From Sediminibacterium ginsengisoli (GTDB lineage: Bacteria > Bacteroidota > Bacteroidia > Chitinophagales > Chitinophagaceae), in the NCBI GenBank assembly GCA_943324415.2, contig CALPLN020000113.1, forward strand, positions 1 through 6,274: 6,274 bases of DNA. Direction: 5' to 3'. Positions 1-5,704 of the stretch are shown here, one piece after another (within the stretch, counting starts at the first letter, position 1; every line of letters starts with the position of its first letter). Made by a program: the position numbers and the translations under genes. A model generated the notes under the pieces. That model searched no databases. It saw nothing but the letters and a program-made list of their open reading frames with translations, and was not told the origin of the DNA.

Positions 1-946
1 CAAGTGGATGCCTTTTCTAAAAGCGTTATTCCCAAAAGTAGTTGCGTTTCATCGATATCTGTATACGCATAGGGATCCTCATCAGGAAGGCTTAGTATAC
101 ATCCAACATAATTGGGAAAGCGGAACAGATAATTCACCACTATGGGATCATATATTTGATTCAATGGACGTTACAAATGCAAGAGATGTAGCCCATTTAA
201 GAAAAGACAATAAAATGGTTGATGAGTCAGAACGTCCAACCAACGAAAATTATAAGCGTTATATTTATTTAATAGATCTTTTTGTTAAATGTAAATATGA
301 TGACACTACCATTGCAGCGACATCCCCTTTTTTAGTACAAGATGTTTTATTTAATGCGATGCTGGTCAAGTCAAATTTTGGACTCATAGAATTAGGGAAA
401 TATTTAAATGAAGATGTGTCAGAGATTGAATCATGGAATAGCAAGAGTGTCAAATCAATGAATGATAAATTTTGGGATGAAACAACCGGATTTTATTACG
501 CTTTTGATTTAAGGGCAAATAAAAGAATTCCAATCAAAGTCTCATCTGGATTTATGCCTTTATTTGCTGGTGTATGCAATTTGGAACAAGCCGCTGCTTT
601 GCAAAAACATTTAACAAGTTCTTTCGCATGTAATGAAAATTGGTACTTATGTGCTTCATGTGCAATAGATGAACCAGCATTCAATCCATTGAAGTACTGG
701 AGAGGCCCTGTTTGGATTAATGTGAATTGGATGTTATACCATGGTTTGTATACTTATGGATTTAGGGATATGGCAGAAAGGGTGAAGCATGACGCTATGC
801 AATTGGTTGAAACCCATGGTTCATTTGAATACTTTGATCCTAGACCAGTTGGCGAAGCTCAAGAAAAGAGGGGTATTGGTGCAGATTTGTTTTCTTGGTC
901 TGCTGCATTATATTTAGATTTTGTTTATAACTCAGAAATATTTTAA
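1..946 (+). CDS. GH63/MGH1-like glycoside hydrolase, probable glucosylglycerate/mannosylglycerate hydrolase (5' end cut off by window)
   Basis: Partial gene. The frame is open to the left edge (Lys-Trp before the Met at 8), so that Met is internal. Numbering from it, Asp41 lies in the motif ESGTDNSPLWD and Glu274 in SFEYFDP, with KYWRGPVW at 229-236 between them and a C-terminal FSWSAAL. These are hallmarks of the (alpha/alpha)6-barrel GH63/MGH1-like family, in which this Asp is the general acid and this Glu the general base. In the mycobacterial glucosylglycerate hydrolase, as I recall it, the pair is D182/E419. The spacing there (237) nearly equals that here (233), which implies about 140 residues missing at the N-terminus. 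The expected reaction is hydrolysis of a glucosyl- or mannosyl-glycerate to sugar plus D-glycerate. The glycerate kinase two genes downstream supports this over trehalase or oligosaccharide glucosidase activity. The stop is 1 nt before the symporter ATG. Cellular location cannot be judged without the N-terminus. Family is confident; substrate is inferred. Confidence 0.85.
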   Translation, partial: KWMPFLKALFPKVVAFHRYLYTHRDPHQEGLVYIQHNWESGTDNSPLWDHIFDSMDVTNARDVAHLRKDNKMVDESERPTNENYKRYIYLIDLFVKCKYDDTTIAATSPFLVQDVLFNAMLVKSNFGLIELGKYLNEDVSEIESWNSKSVKSMNDKFWDETTGFYYAFDLRANKRIPIKVSSGFMPLFAGVCNLEQAAALQKHLTSSFACNENWYLCASCAIDEPAFNPLKYWRGPVWINVNWMLYHGLYTYGFRDMAERVKHDAMQLVETHGSFEYFDPRPVGEAQEKRGIGADLFSWSAALYLDFVYNSEIF

Positions 947-947
947 A

Positions 948-2522
948 ATGAATTTATTAGACTACGGAATTGTATTGTTATACTTTGTTTTGATGATTTG
1001 GCTTGGTTTTAAATTCAAGAAGAGTGAAAAAGACACAGAATATTTTTTAGGTGGAAAAGGCTTTGGATGGTTCTCGTTATGTATGTCAACCATGGCTACT
1101 CAATTATCTGTGATTAGTTTCGTTTCTGCACCTGCTTTTGTTGGATTAAGGGCAGGAGGAGGGATGCAATGGTTGACTTTTGAATTTGGGGTCCCATTGG
1201 CTATGATCATTTTGATTGCATTTATAGCACCTGCATTGTATAAGTCTTCTGTAGTGAGTGCTTATGCATTCTTAGAAAAAAGGTTTAATAGTTCTTCTAG
1301 ATTACTATTGAGTTCGGTATTTCTTATTAGTCGAGCTTTTGCAACTTCTGTTACAGTTTATGCTGTATCATTGATTTTAATGTCAATACTAAAATTGACT
1401 TTCATGCAGACTATTTTAATCATTTCGGTTGTTACCATTGTCTATTCATTAGAAGGGGGTATGAAGGCAATTGTTTATAGTGAAGTGGCGCAGATGATAA
1501 TCAAAGTATTGGGCATATTCATTATCATTTATTACGGGCTAAAAGAAATTGGCGGATGGGATACATTCATTCAAAATGTAGATACAAAAAGACTAGAGGT
1601 ATTGCGTTTTAGAAATAGTGGCTTTGATAATCAAGAGTTTGGATTTTGGCCAATGCTATTTGGGGGTATCTTTTTGTATTGCGCATACTACGGTACAGAC
1701 CAGTCTCAGGTGCAAAGGATTTTATCTGCTAAAGACGAAAAAACAGTAAAAAAACTTTTGTTATTCAATGGCCTTTTTAGATTCCCTATCACTTTAAGTT
1801 ATTGTTTTGGTGGCTTAGTCCTTGGAACATTAGTGAGTTTAAATGTCGATTTTGCATCTAAAATACCGGTTGAAAAACCAGACTTAATGATTCCAGTTTT
1901 TATAACCAACTACTTGCCTCACGGGGTGATTGGAGTCATTATAGTTGCAATTATAGCTGCTGCTATGTCTGCCTATAGTTCAAATATTAATTCCTTGGCT
2001 GCGGTAACTATGGAGGATTTCGTGTCCAAAAAATGGACAGTTCCCGCAAATAAATATGTCACATTCTCTAAATTGTCAGCATTGGCTTGGGGGTTAATTA
2101 CCTTAGTGTTAGCCTTTTTCATGGGAGATATTGCAAAAACCGTCATCGAGGCAATCAATAAAATAGGTTCCGTATTTTATGGCCCTGTTGTTTGTATGTT
2201 TTTACTAGCCATTTTTACAAAAAATATACAAGCTAAAAGTGCCAATACGGGTGTTGTCGTTGGGGTACTATTGAATTTAATATTATGGATTTTCTTTAAA
2301 AATATATTTTGGTTTTGGTGGAATGTGATTGGAGCGTTCACTACGTTTATTGTAGCTATATTCTGTCATTATGTAGTCTATAAAAAAGTAGCTATCCAAA
2401 ACACCTATGTAATTGTCAATCCTTCCATAAAAACCGCCTTATTTACAAAGGAAACTGCTATATTATTCATCTACTTTGTACTTATTTTCTCATTTTGTTA
2501 TTATTTGACAAGCTTAGTATAA
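948..2522 (+). CDS. Sodium:solute symporter (SSS/SLC5 family), candidate glycosylglycerate or product importer
   Basis: A 524-aa inner-membrane protein with about 13-14 hydrophobic helices, the usual size for SSS (PF00474) transporters. The ATG at 948 is chosen. A TTG at 921 would extend the frame 27 nt into the hydrolase gene and add MFITQKYFK, which is less likely. Family marks are the early STMATQLSVISFVSAPAF segment, GGMKAIVYSEVAQ (from about 170), YGTDQSQVQRILSAKDEK (248 on), and MSAYSSNINSLAAV (340 on). The last contains the small and hydroxyl residues of the helix that lines the Na2 sodium site in this fold. Transport is Na+-coupled uptake. The substrate cannot be read from sequence. 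Its place between the hydrolase and the glycerate kinase points to a glycosylglycerate, or to glycerate or the sugar if hydrolysis is periplasmic. It is 1 nt from the upstream gene and 7 nt from the downstream one, so co-transcribed and possibly translationally coupled. Confidence 0.92.
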   Translation: MNLLDYGIVLLYFVLMIWLGFKFKKSEKDTEYFLGGKGFGWFSLCMSTMATQLSVISFVSAPAFVGLRAGGGMQWLTFEFGVPLAMIILIAFIAPALYKSSVVSAYAFLEKRFNSSSRLLLSSVFLISRAFATSVTVYAVSLILMSILKLTFMQTILIISVVTIVYSLEGGMKAIVYSEVAQMIIKVLGIFIIIYYGLKEIGGWDTFIQNVDTKRLEVLRFRNSGFDNQEFGFWPMLFGGIFLYCAYYGTDQSQVQRILSAKDEKTVKKLLLFNGLFRFPITLSYCFGGLVLGTLVSLNVDFASKIPVEKPDLMIPVFITNYLPHGVIGVIIVAIIAAAMSAYSSNINSLAAVTMEDFVSKKWTVPANKYVTFSKLSALAWGLITLVLAFFMGDIAKTVIEAINKIGSVFYGPVVCMFLLAIFTKNIQAKSANTGVVVGVLLNLILWIFFKNIFWFWWNVIGAFTTFIVAIFCHYVVYKKVAIQNTYVIVNPSIKTALFTKETAILFIYFVLIFSFCYYLTSLV

Positions 2523-2529
2523 TTTTCAA

Positions 2530-3642
2530 ATGATGAAAATCGTAGTTGCTATAGATAAATTTAAAGGAAGCTTATCTTGTTTTGATGCATGTAAGCAAAT
2601 ACAAAATGGGATAGAAAAAGTCAGGCCAAGTTTCAATGTTGTTACTTTCCCAATGGCAGATGGCGGAGATGGCTTTGCACAAGTTTTAAAACACTATCTT
2701 AAAACAAATACTGTATGGGTGAATACAGTTGATCCAATTCATAGAAAAATCAAAGGGTACTATGAGTGGAATAGTGCTAAAAAGGTCGCAATCATAGAAC
2801 TTGCTGTTGCGTCTGGTTTGGTATTATTAAAAAATAACAAACGAAATCCACTAGTCACTTCCACTTTGGGCACGGGTATACTTATACAGCATGCCATTGA
2901 CAAAGGCGCCAAAAAAATTATCCTAGGGTTAGGAGGGAGTGCAACAAATGATGGCGGCATGGGTATTGCGCATGCCTTAGGTTTTAGGTTCAAGGACATT
3001 TCTGGAAATCAGCTTGCCCCAAGTGGAGCTGCTTTAGTTCAAATTAAGCATATTGAGAAACCTGCTAAGTTTAAGAAGATCAATCTAGTCATAGCCTGCG
3101 ATGTCAATAACCCACTTTGTGGTAAAAATGGCGCTTCCTATGTGTATGGCCCCCAAAAAGGAGCGAGTCCTAAAGCGGTAGAATTTTTAGATAAGGGATT
3201 AAAAAATTTAGCCAATGTCATCTATCTACATACTGGTAAAAAGGTAGCAAATATCTTAGGAGTCGGCGCAGCTGGTGGTGTTAGTGCTATTTTAAATGGA
3301 TACTATAACGTAAAAATGATGAAGGGGATTGACTTAGTGTTGCAAACAAGTAATATTACTAAATCCATACAAAATGCAGACCTTCTCATTACTGGCGAAG
3401 GCAAAATTGACAATCAGTCTTTGTCTGGAAAAGTAGTTGGAAGTTTAGTAGAAATGGCCAAAATAAACGCGACGCCTGTCTTACTTATTGCAGGTATTAT
3501 TGATTTGCCATCTAAGTCCGAGCTGAAAAAGTTGCCTATCATTCAATTAGCAGATAAAAGGCATACTATAAAATATTCAATTTCAAATGCGGCTATAATT
3601 TTACATAGTAAGGTTCAAGACTATTTTATAAATATGCATTAG
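2530..3642 (+). CDS. Glycerate kinase, class I (GarK/GlxK family)
   Basis: A 370-aa complete cytosolic enzyme of the GK-I family (PF02595, usually about 370-390 aa). It phosphorylates D-glycerate with ATP; the E. coli members GarK and GlxK make 2-phosphoglycerate, which enters lower glycolysis. Visible family motifs, numbered from the Met at 2530, are DKFKGSLS near the N-terminus, PMADGGDG (41-48), LGLGGSATNDGG (132-143), CDVNNPLCG (190-198), and TGEGKIDNQS (288-297) followed by LSGK. Two ATGs lie in tandem at 2530 and 2533; relatives begin MKIV, so the second may be the true start. It is the last gene of the hydrolase-symporter-kinase operon and supplies the step that consumes the glycerate half of the proposed substrate. 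Its stop lies 9 nt from the convergent regulator gene. No truncation or missing motif was seen. I give no symbol because GarK, GlxK and GlxK-like paralogues cannot be told apart by eye. Confidence 0.96.
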   Translation: MMKIVVAIDKFKGSLSCFDACKQIQNGIEKVRPSFNVVTFPMADGGDGFAQVLKHYLKTNTVWVNTVDPIHRKIKGYYEWNSAKKVAIIELAVASGLVLLKNNKRNPLVTSTLGTGILIQHAIDKGAKKIILGLGGSATNDGGMGIAHALGFRFKDISGNQLAPSGAALVQIKHIEKPAKFKKINLVIACDVNNPLCGKNGASYVYGPQKGASPKAVEFLDKGLKNLANVIYLHTGKKVANILGVGAAGGVSAILNGYYNVKMMKGIDLVLQTSNITKSIQNADLLITGEGKIDNQSLSGKVVGSLVEMAKINATPVLLIAGIIDLPSKSELKKLPIIQLADKRHTIKYSISNAAIILHSKVQDYFINMH

Positions 3643-3669
3643 CGGTAAATTTTATGAATTTAGCAATGC
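3636..3669. terminator. Candidate bidirectional hairpin at the convergent junction
   Basis: Between the converging glycerate kinase and LysR genes, GCATT (3636-3640) pairs with AATGC (3665-3669), GC (3642-3643) with GC (3663-3664), and TAAATT (3646-3651) with AATTTA (3657-3662) around a 5-nt loop. This makes a 13-bp stem with a one-base and a two-base bulge on one side. It overlaps the ends of both genes. Neither side has a clean U-tract, although the + side is followed by a T-rich stretch. The stem is AU-rich and weak, so this is a plausible but unproven shared terminator. Confidence 0.35.
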
Positions 3670-4563
3670 GTATTTATCTATAATATTCTTTTTCTCTTTA
3701 CCTAGGTATGTTAAATAAGATTCTGCGATTGGCGACAATCTCTTTTCTTTAAGCCAAATTAATCTCCATGTTGTTTGTATCGGCAAGCCTTTAATTGGAA
3801 TAATTTTTAGAATACCATTTTCCACTTCATTGCGAATCCCAATTAGCGGCATAATAGAATAACCCAACCCTGCGATTATTGCCTGTTTTACTGCTTCGTT
3901 GGAGGTGAGTTCTATCTTCTTTTTTATTTTAATTTTATGCTTTGTAATAAACTTCTCCATTAATTGCCTTGTCCCAGAGCCCTCTTCTCTAAATATAAAA
4001 GTTATATCAGCAAGCTCTTTTTCGCCCTTAATGGGTTTATTGATGTCCTTATTTCCGACGAGGAATAACTGATTTTCAATTAAATCAAATTTATCCACTT
4101 TTATATTTTCTGGAAGTATAGAAACTAATGCAAAGTCGATTTCGTTTTGTAATAAGCTTCTAATTACTTTAGATTTATTTGTCACATCCATTGTCAAATC
4201 AACATTTGTATTATCCTTTAAAAAATCCGAAAGAAAGTAGGGCATGATGTATTTGCCAGTGGAAACGATTGCCATCTTTAAATGACCGGCTAAGTTATTT
4301 TTAAAATTTTGAGACTTGTAATTGATATTATCTACTTCGTTTATAATACCTTCTGCAGCATGAGCTACTTCTTTTCCAAGATCAGTTACATAAATTTTTT
4401 TTTGTATGATCTCGACAAGTGGATAATCGAACTGTCTTTGAAAATTTTTCAACTGTATTGAAATGGCAGGCTGGGTTAAATTTAATTGCTCTGCCGACTT
4501 GGTGATGCTTAACGTTTGTGTGATTTTTAAAAAAATTCTTAATTGATTTAAGGTATAGTTCAT
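3652..4563 (-). CDS. LysR-type transcriptional regulator, CbbR/CmpR-like
   Basis: A 303-aa full-length LysR-type protein. Residues 1-60 are the winged helix-turn-helix, with AEQLNLTQPAISIQLKNF (24-41) as the helix-turn-recognition helix, followed by a linker helix to about residue 92. The effector-binding domain starts near GHLKMAIVSTGKYIMPYF (93-110) and includes FREEGSGTRQ (191-200) and AIIAGLGYSIMP (228-239). The STGKY start and the REEGSGTR loop resemble the CbbR/CmpR/CysL-like branch, whose members often control CO2-fixation or bicarbonate-uptake genes in response to phosphorylated metabolites or 2-oxoglutarate. It is divergent from the small membrane protein-DUF6671-SbtA operon across 86 bp, the classical layout for a LysR regulator and its target. 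The likely role, inferred, is activating that operon and repressing itself. It is less likely to control the glycerate operon, which converges on it and whose promoter lies upstream of the window. LysR family is certain; the subgroup is a judgement by eye. Confidence 0.94.
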   Translation of the reverse strand: MNYTLNQLRIFLKITQTLSITKSAEQLNLTQPAISIQLKNFQRQFDYPLVEIIQKKIYVTDLGKEVAHAAEGIINEVDNINYKSQNFKNNLAGHLKMAIVSTGKYIMPYFLSDFLKDNTNVDLTMDVTNKSKVIRSLLQNEIDFALVSILPENIKVDKFDLIENQLFLVGNKDINKPIKGEKELADITFIFREEGSGTRQLMEKFITKHKIKIKKKIELTSNEAVKQAIIAGLGYSIMPLIGIRNEVENGILKIIPIKGLPIQTTWRLIWLKEKRLSPIAESYLTYLGKEKKNIIDKYALLNS

Positions 4564-4576
4564 AAATAAAATTTAT
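4562..4576. promoter_or_regulatory. Candidate LysR operator, proximal to the regulator gene
   Basis: A perfect inverted repeat, ATAAAT-AAA-ATTTAT, contains the LysR-type T-N11-A pattern (T4563 to A4575). It overlaps the regulator's start codon and lies about 64 bp upstream of the start point predicted for the divergent operon, where a LysR recognition site usually sits. The DNA is nearly pure A+T, so such repeats arise easily by chance. Confidence 0.3.
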
Positions 4577-4578
4577 AA

Positions 4579-4586
4579 CAAATATA
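4579..4586 (-). promoter_or_regulatory. Candidate Bacteroidota -7 element for the LysR gene
   Basis: On the - strand this reads TATATTTG, an exact match to the Bacteroidota -7 consensus TAnnTTTG. It would start transcription roughly 12 nt before the regulator ATG. No TTTG or TTG element is visible at the -33 position, so the support is partial. Confidence 0.35.
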
Positions 4587-4600
4587 ATAATAATAAATAA

Positions 4601-4619
4601 ATATTATAATAAATAATAT
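4601..4619. promoter_or_regulatory. Candidate LysR operator, proximal to the sbtA operon
   Basis: A perfect inverted repeat, ATATTAT-AATAA-ATAATAT, contains a T-N11-A pattern (T4604 to A4616). Its centre at 4610 is 41 bp, about four helical turns, from the centre of the other dyad at 4569. It sits just upstream of the predicted -7 element of the rightward operon, where a LysR activation site would lie. The low sequence complexity keeps confidence low. Confidence 0.3.
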
Positions 4620-4621
4620 AG

Positions 4622-4629
4622 CAACTTTG
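4622..4629 (+). promoter_or_regulatory. Candidate -7 element for the sbtA operon
   Basis: CAACTTTG matches seven of eight positions of TAnnTTTG, counting the two free ones. It would start transcription near 4632, leaving a leader of about 18 nt before the ATG at 4650. No -33 TTTG is present upstream, which would fit a promoter that needs an activator such as the divergent LysR protein. Confidence 0.3.
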
Positions 4630-4649
4630 TCCCCACAAACGATAATTCT

Positions 4650-4856
4650 ATGCCAGTTTTAATTGCTTATTTTGTTTTATTATGTGTTTTTTTTATTGGG
4701 AGTTCGTCTTATCCAAGTACTTACACAAAAGAAGATATGGATGCATGGACGGCACTTTTACTTCGTCCATTTATCCAGATAATAATTATGGCAGTTGTCT
4801 TTTTGATCCTTGCAGTACATCATTTAAAAAAACAAGTTAAAAGTTGCAAGGTTTAA
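4650..4856 (+). CDS. Small two-helix membrane protein, function unknown
   Basis: A 68-aa hypothetical protein that I do not recognise. It has one hydrophobic helix at about residues 3-18 and a second at about 41-56. Between them is a polar stretch, SSSYPSTYTKEDMDAW, and the C-terminus is basic (HHLKKQVKSCK). This suggests a hairpin in the inner membrane with both ends in the cytoplasm. Evidence that it is real: it is the first reading frame after the divergent promoter region, its stop overlaps the next gene's start by one base (TAATG at 4854-4858), and the hydrophobic-polar-hydrophobic layout is orderly. It leads the operon that ends with the SbtA-type permease. It could be a small accessory or stabilising subunit of that transporter, but only position supports this. 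It is not SbtB, the soluble PII-like partner known from cyanobacteria. Confidence 0.62.
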   Translation: MPVLIAYFVLLCVFFIGSSSYPSTYTKEDMDAWTALLLRPFIQIIIMAVVFLILAVHHLKKQVKSCKV

Positions 4857-5689
4857 TGATATCGTATTTCCATAATAAAACATGTCTAATTGTATCTAAA
4901 CATCAAAAGGAAATAGTTATTGCACCAATACTTAAGGCCAAGTTGGGGATGATTTGTGTTTCAAACTCTACTATCGATACTGACGCCTTGGGTACATTTA
5001 CGGGTGACATTGAAAGAGTTAAGTCTCCATATGAAACTGTCAAGGAAAAGTGTTTGCTGGCCATGAACCAGCCTAAAATTGATTTTATTATTGCCAATGA
5101 AGGGTCGTTTGGTCTACATCCATTTATTCCTTTAATTACAGCAGATGAAGAATTCATTTGTCTATATGATGTGCATGAAAATGAGTTTATTACCGAAAAA
5201 ATGCTTTTTTATGAAACCAATTTTTCCTCTGTAAAAATTACGAATCTAGTTGAATTGGATACAGTTTTATTGAATTTAAAATTCCCGTCGCATGGCATTA
5301 TTCTTAGGTCCACAGGAGTAATAATTAAAGATTTATTTGACCTATCGATAATCAGGAGTAGCATAAATAAAATACTTATCGAAGAGGGGCACTGCTATAT
5401 TGATACCGATATGCGTGCAATGCATAACCCAACTAGAATGAAATGTATTGAGCAGTTGACGATGAAATTTGCTAATACATTGTTGTCTACTTGTAATCAA
5501 TGTGGTTGGCATGGATTCAGAATTATTGAACATAAGGAAGGTTTAAAATGTAGCTTATGCAATCGACCTACAAAAAGCACGCTCTATCATTTATATAGAT
5601 GTAAAAAATGCAATTTTGAAAAAAAGAATATTTTTCCTCACAAAAAAGTAGCAGAAGATCCAACCTATTGCGATTGGTGTAATCCATAA
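4856..5689 (+). CDS. DUF6671-type protein with two C-terminal zinc ribbons
   Basis: A 277-aa probably cytosolic protein, matching by recall the uncharacterised DUF6671 family. The ATG at 4856 is chosen because it overlaps the upstream stop (TAATG). A TTG at 4844 would add four residues and is less likely. Family-like motifs are DTDALGTFTGDIER (41-54), ANEGSFGLHP (80-89) and DTDMRAMHNPTRM (183-195). They are rich in Asp, Glu, His and Arg and could form a metal or phosphate site. The C-terminal third has four CxxC pairs: C213/C216, C232/C235, C249/C252 and C272/C275. These are enough for two zinc ribbons. No signal peptide or membrane helix is visible. The role is unknown. Its place between a small membrane protein and an SbtA-family permease suggests a link to bicarbonate uptake or carboxylation. 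The ribbons might bind nucleic acid or protein, but they do not prove either. Confidence 0.85.
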   Translation: MISYFHNKTCLIVSKHQKEIVIAPILKAKLGMICVSNSTIDTDALGTFTGDIERVKSPYETVKEKCLLAMNQPKIDFIIANEGSFGLHPFIPLITADEEFICLYDVHENEFITEKMLFYETNFSSVKITNLVELDTVLLNLKFPSHGIILRSTGVIIKDLFDLSIIRSSINKILIEEGHCYIDTDMRAMHNPTRMKCIEQLTMKFANTLLSTCNQCGWHGFRIIEHKEGLKCSLCNRPTKSTLYHLYRCKKCNFEKKNIFPHKKVAEDPTYCDWCNP

Positions 5690-5704
5690 TTAAAATTACA
5701 TTAA

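Noticed and set aside
265..684. Two - strand frames of 62 codons opposite the hydrolase
   Set aside because: Both lie wholly antisense to a strongly conserved coding region and have no recognisable domains.
1..946. Trehalase (GH37) or glycogen-debranching enzyme as the identity of the first gene
   Set aside because: The ESGTDNSPLWD and FEYFDP motifs with about 233 residues between the acids, and the adjacent glycerate kinase, fit the glycosylglycerate hydrolase group better. Specificity is still unproven.
921..947. Upstream TTG start extending the symporter by nine residues
   Set aside because: It would overlap the hydrolase gene by 26 nt and add a polar leader. The ATG at 948 directly after the upstream stop begins a normal first helix of the SSS family.
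1973..2158. A - strand frame opposite the symporter
   Set aside because: It is antisense to conserved transporter helices and has no own promoter or family signature.
2760..2999. A - strand frame of 79 codons opposite the glycerate kinase
   Set aside because: It mirrors the kinase's glycine-rich motif as a Pro/Ala-rich string, typical of an antisense shadow.
4584..4620. AT-rich ATA/AAT repeats as a microsatellite or replication origin
   Set aside because: The units are irregular and short, with no DnaA-box cluster or iterons. A promoter and operator region between divergent genes explains it better.
4844..4855. TTG start for the DUF6671 protein
   Set aside because: The ATG at 4856 overlaps the upstream stop codon as TAATG, a typical coupled start; the extra four residues carry no family feature.
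4903..5533. Two - strand frames opposite the DUF6671 gene
   Set aside because: They are antisense to the motif-bearing frame, show no domain, and run against the operon direction.
4856..5689. DUF6671 protein as a zinc carbonic anhydrase
   Set aside because: The transporter context invites this, but the cysteines are grouped as structural CxxC ribbons at the C-terminus, and no alpha-, beta- or gamma-class carbonic anhydrase motif is visible.
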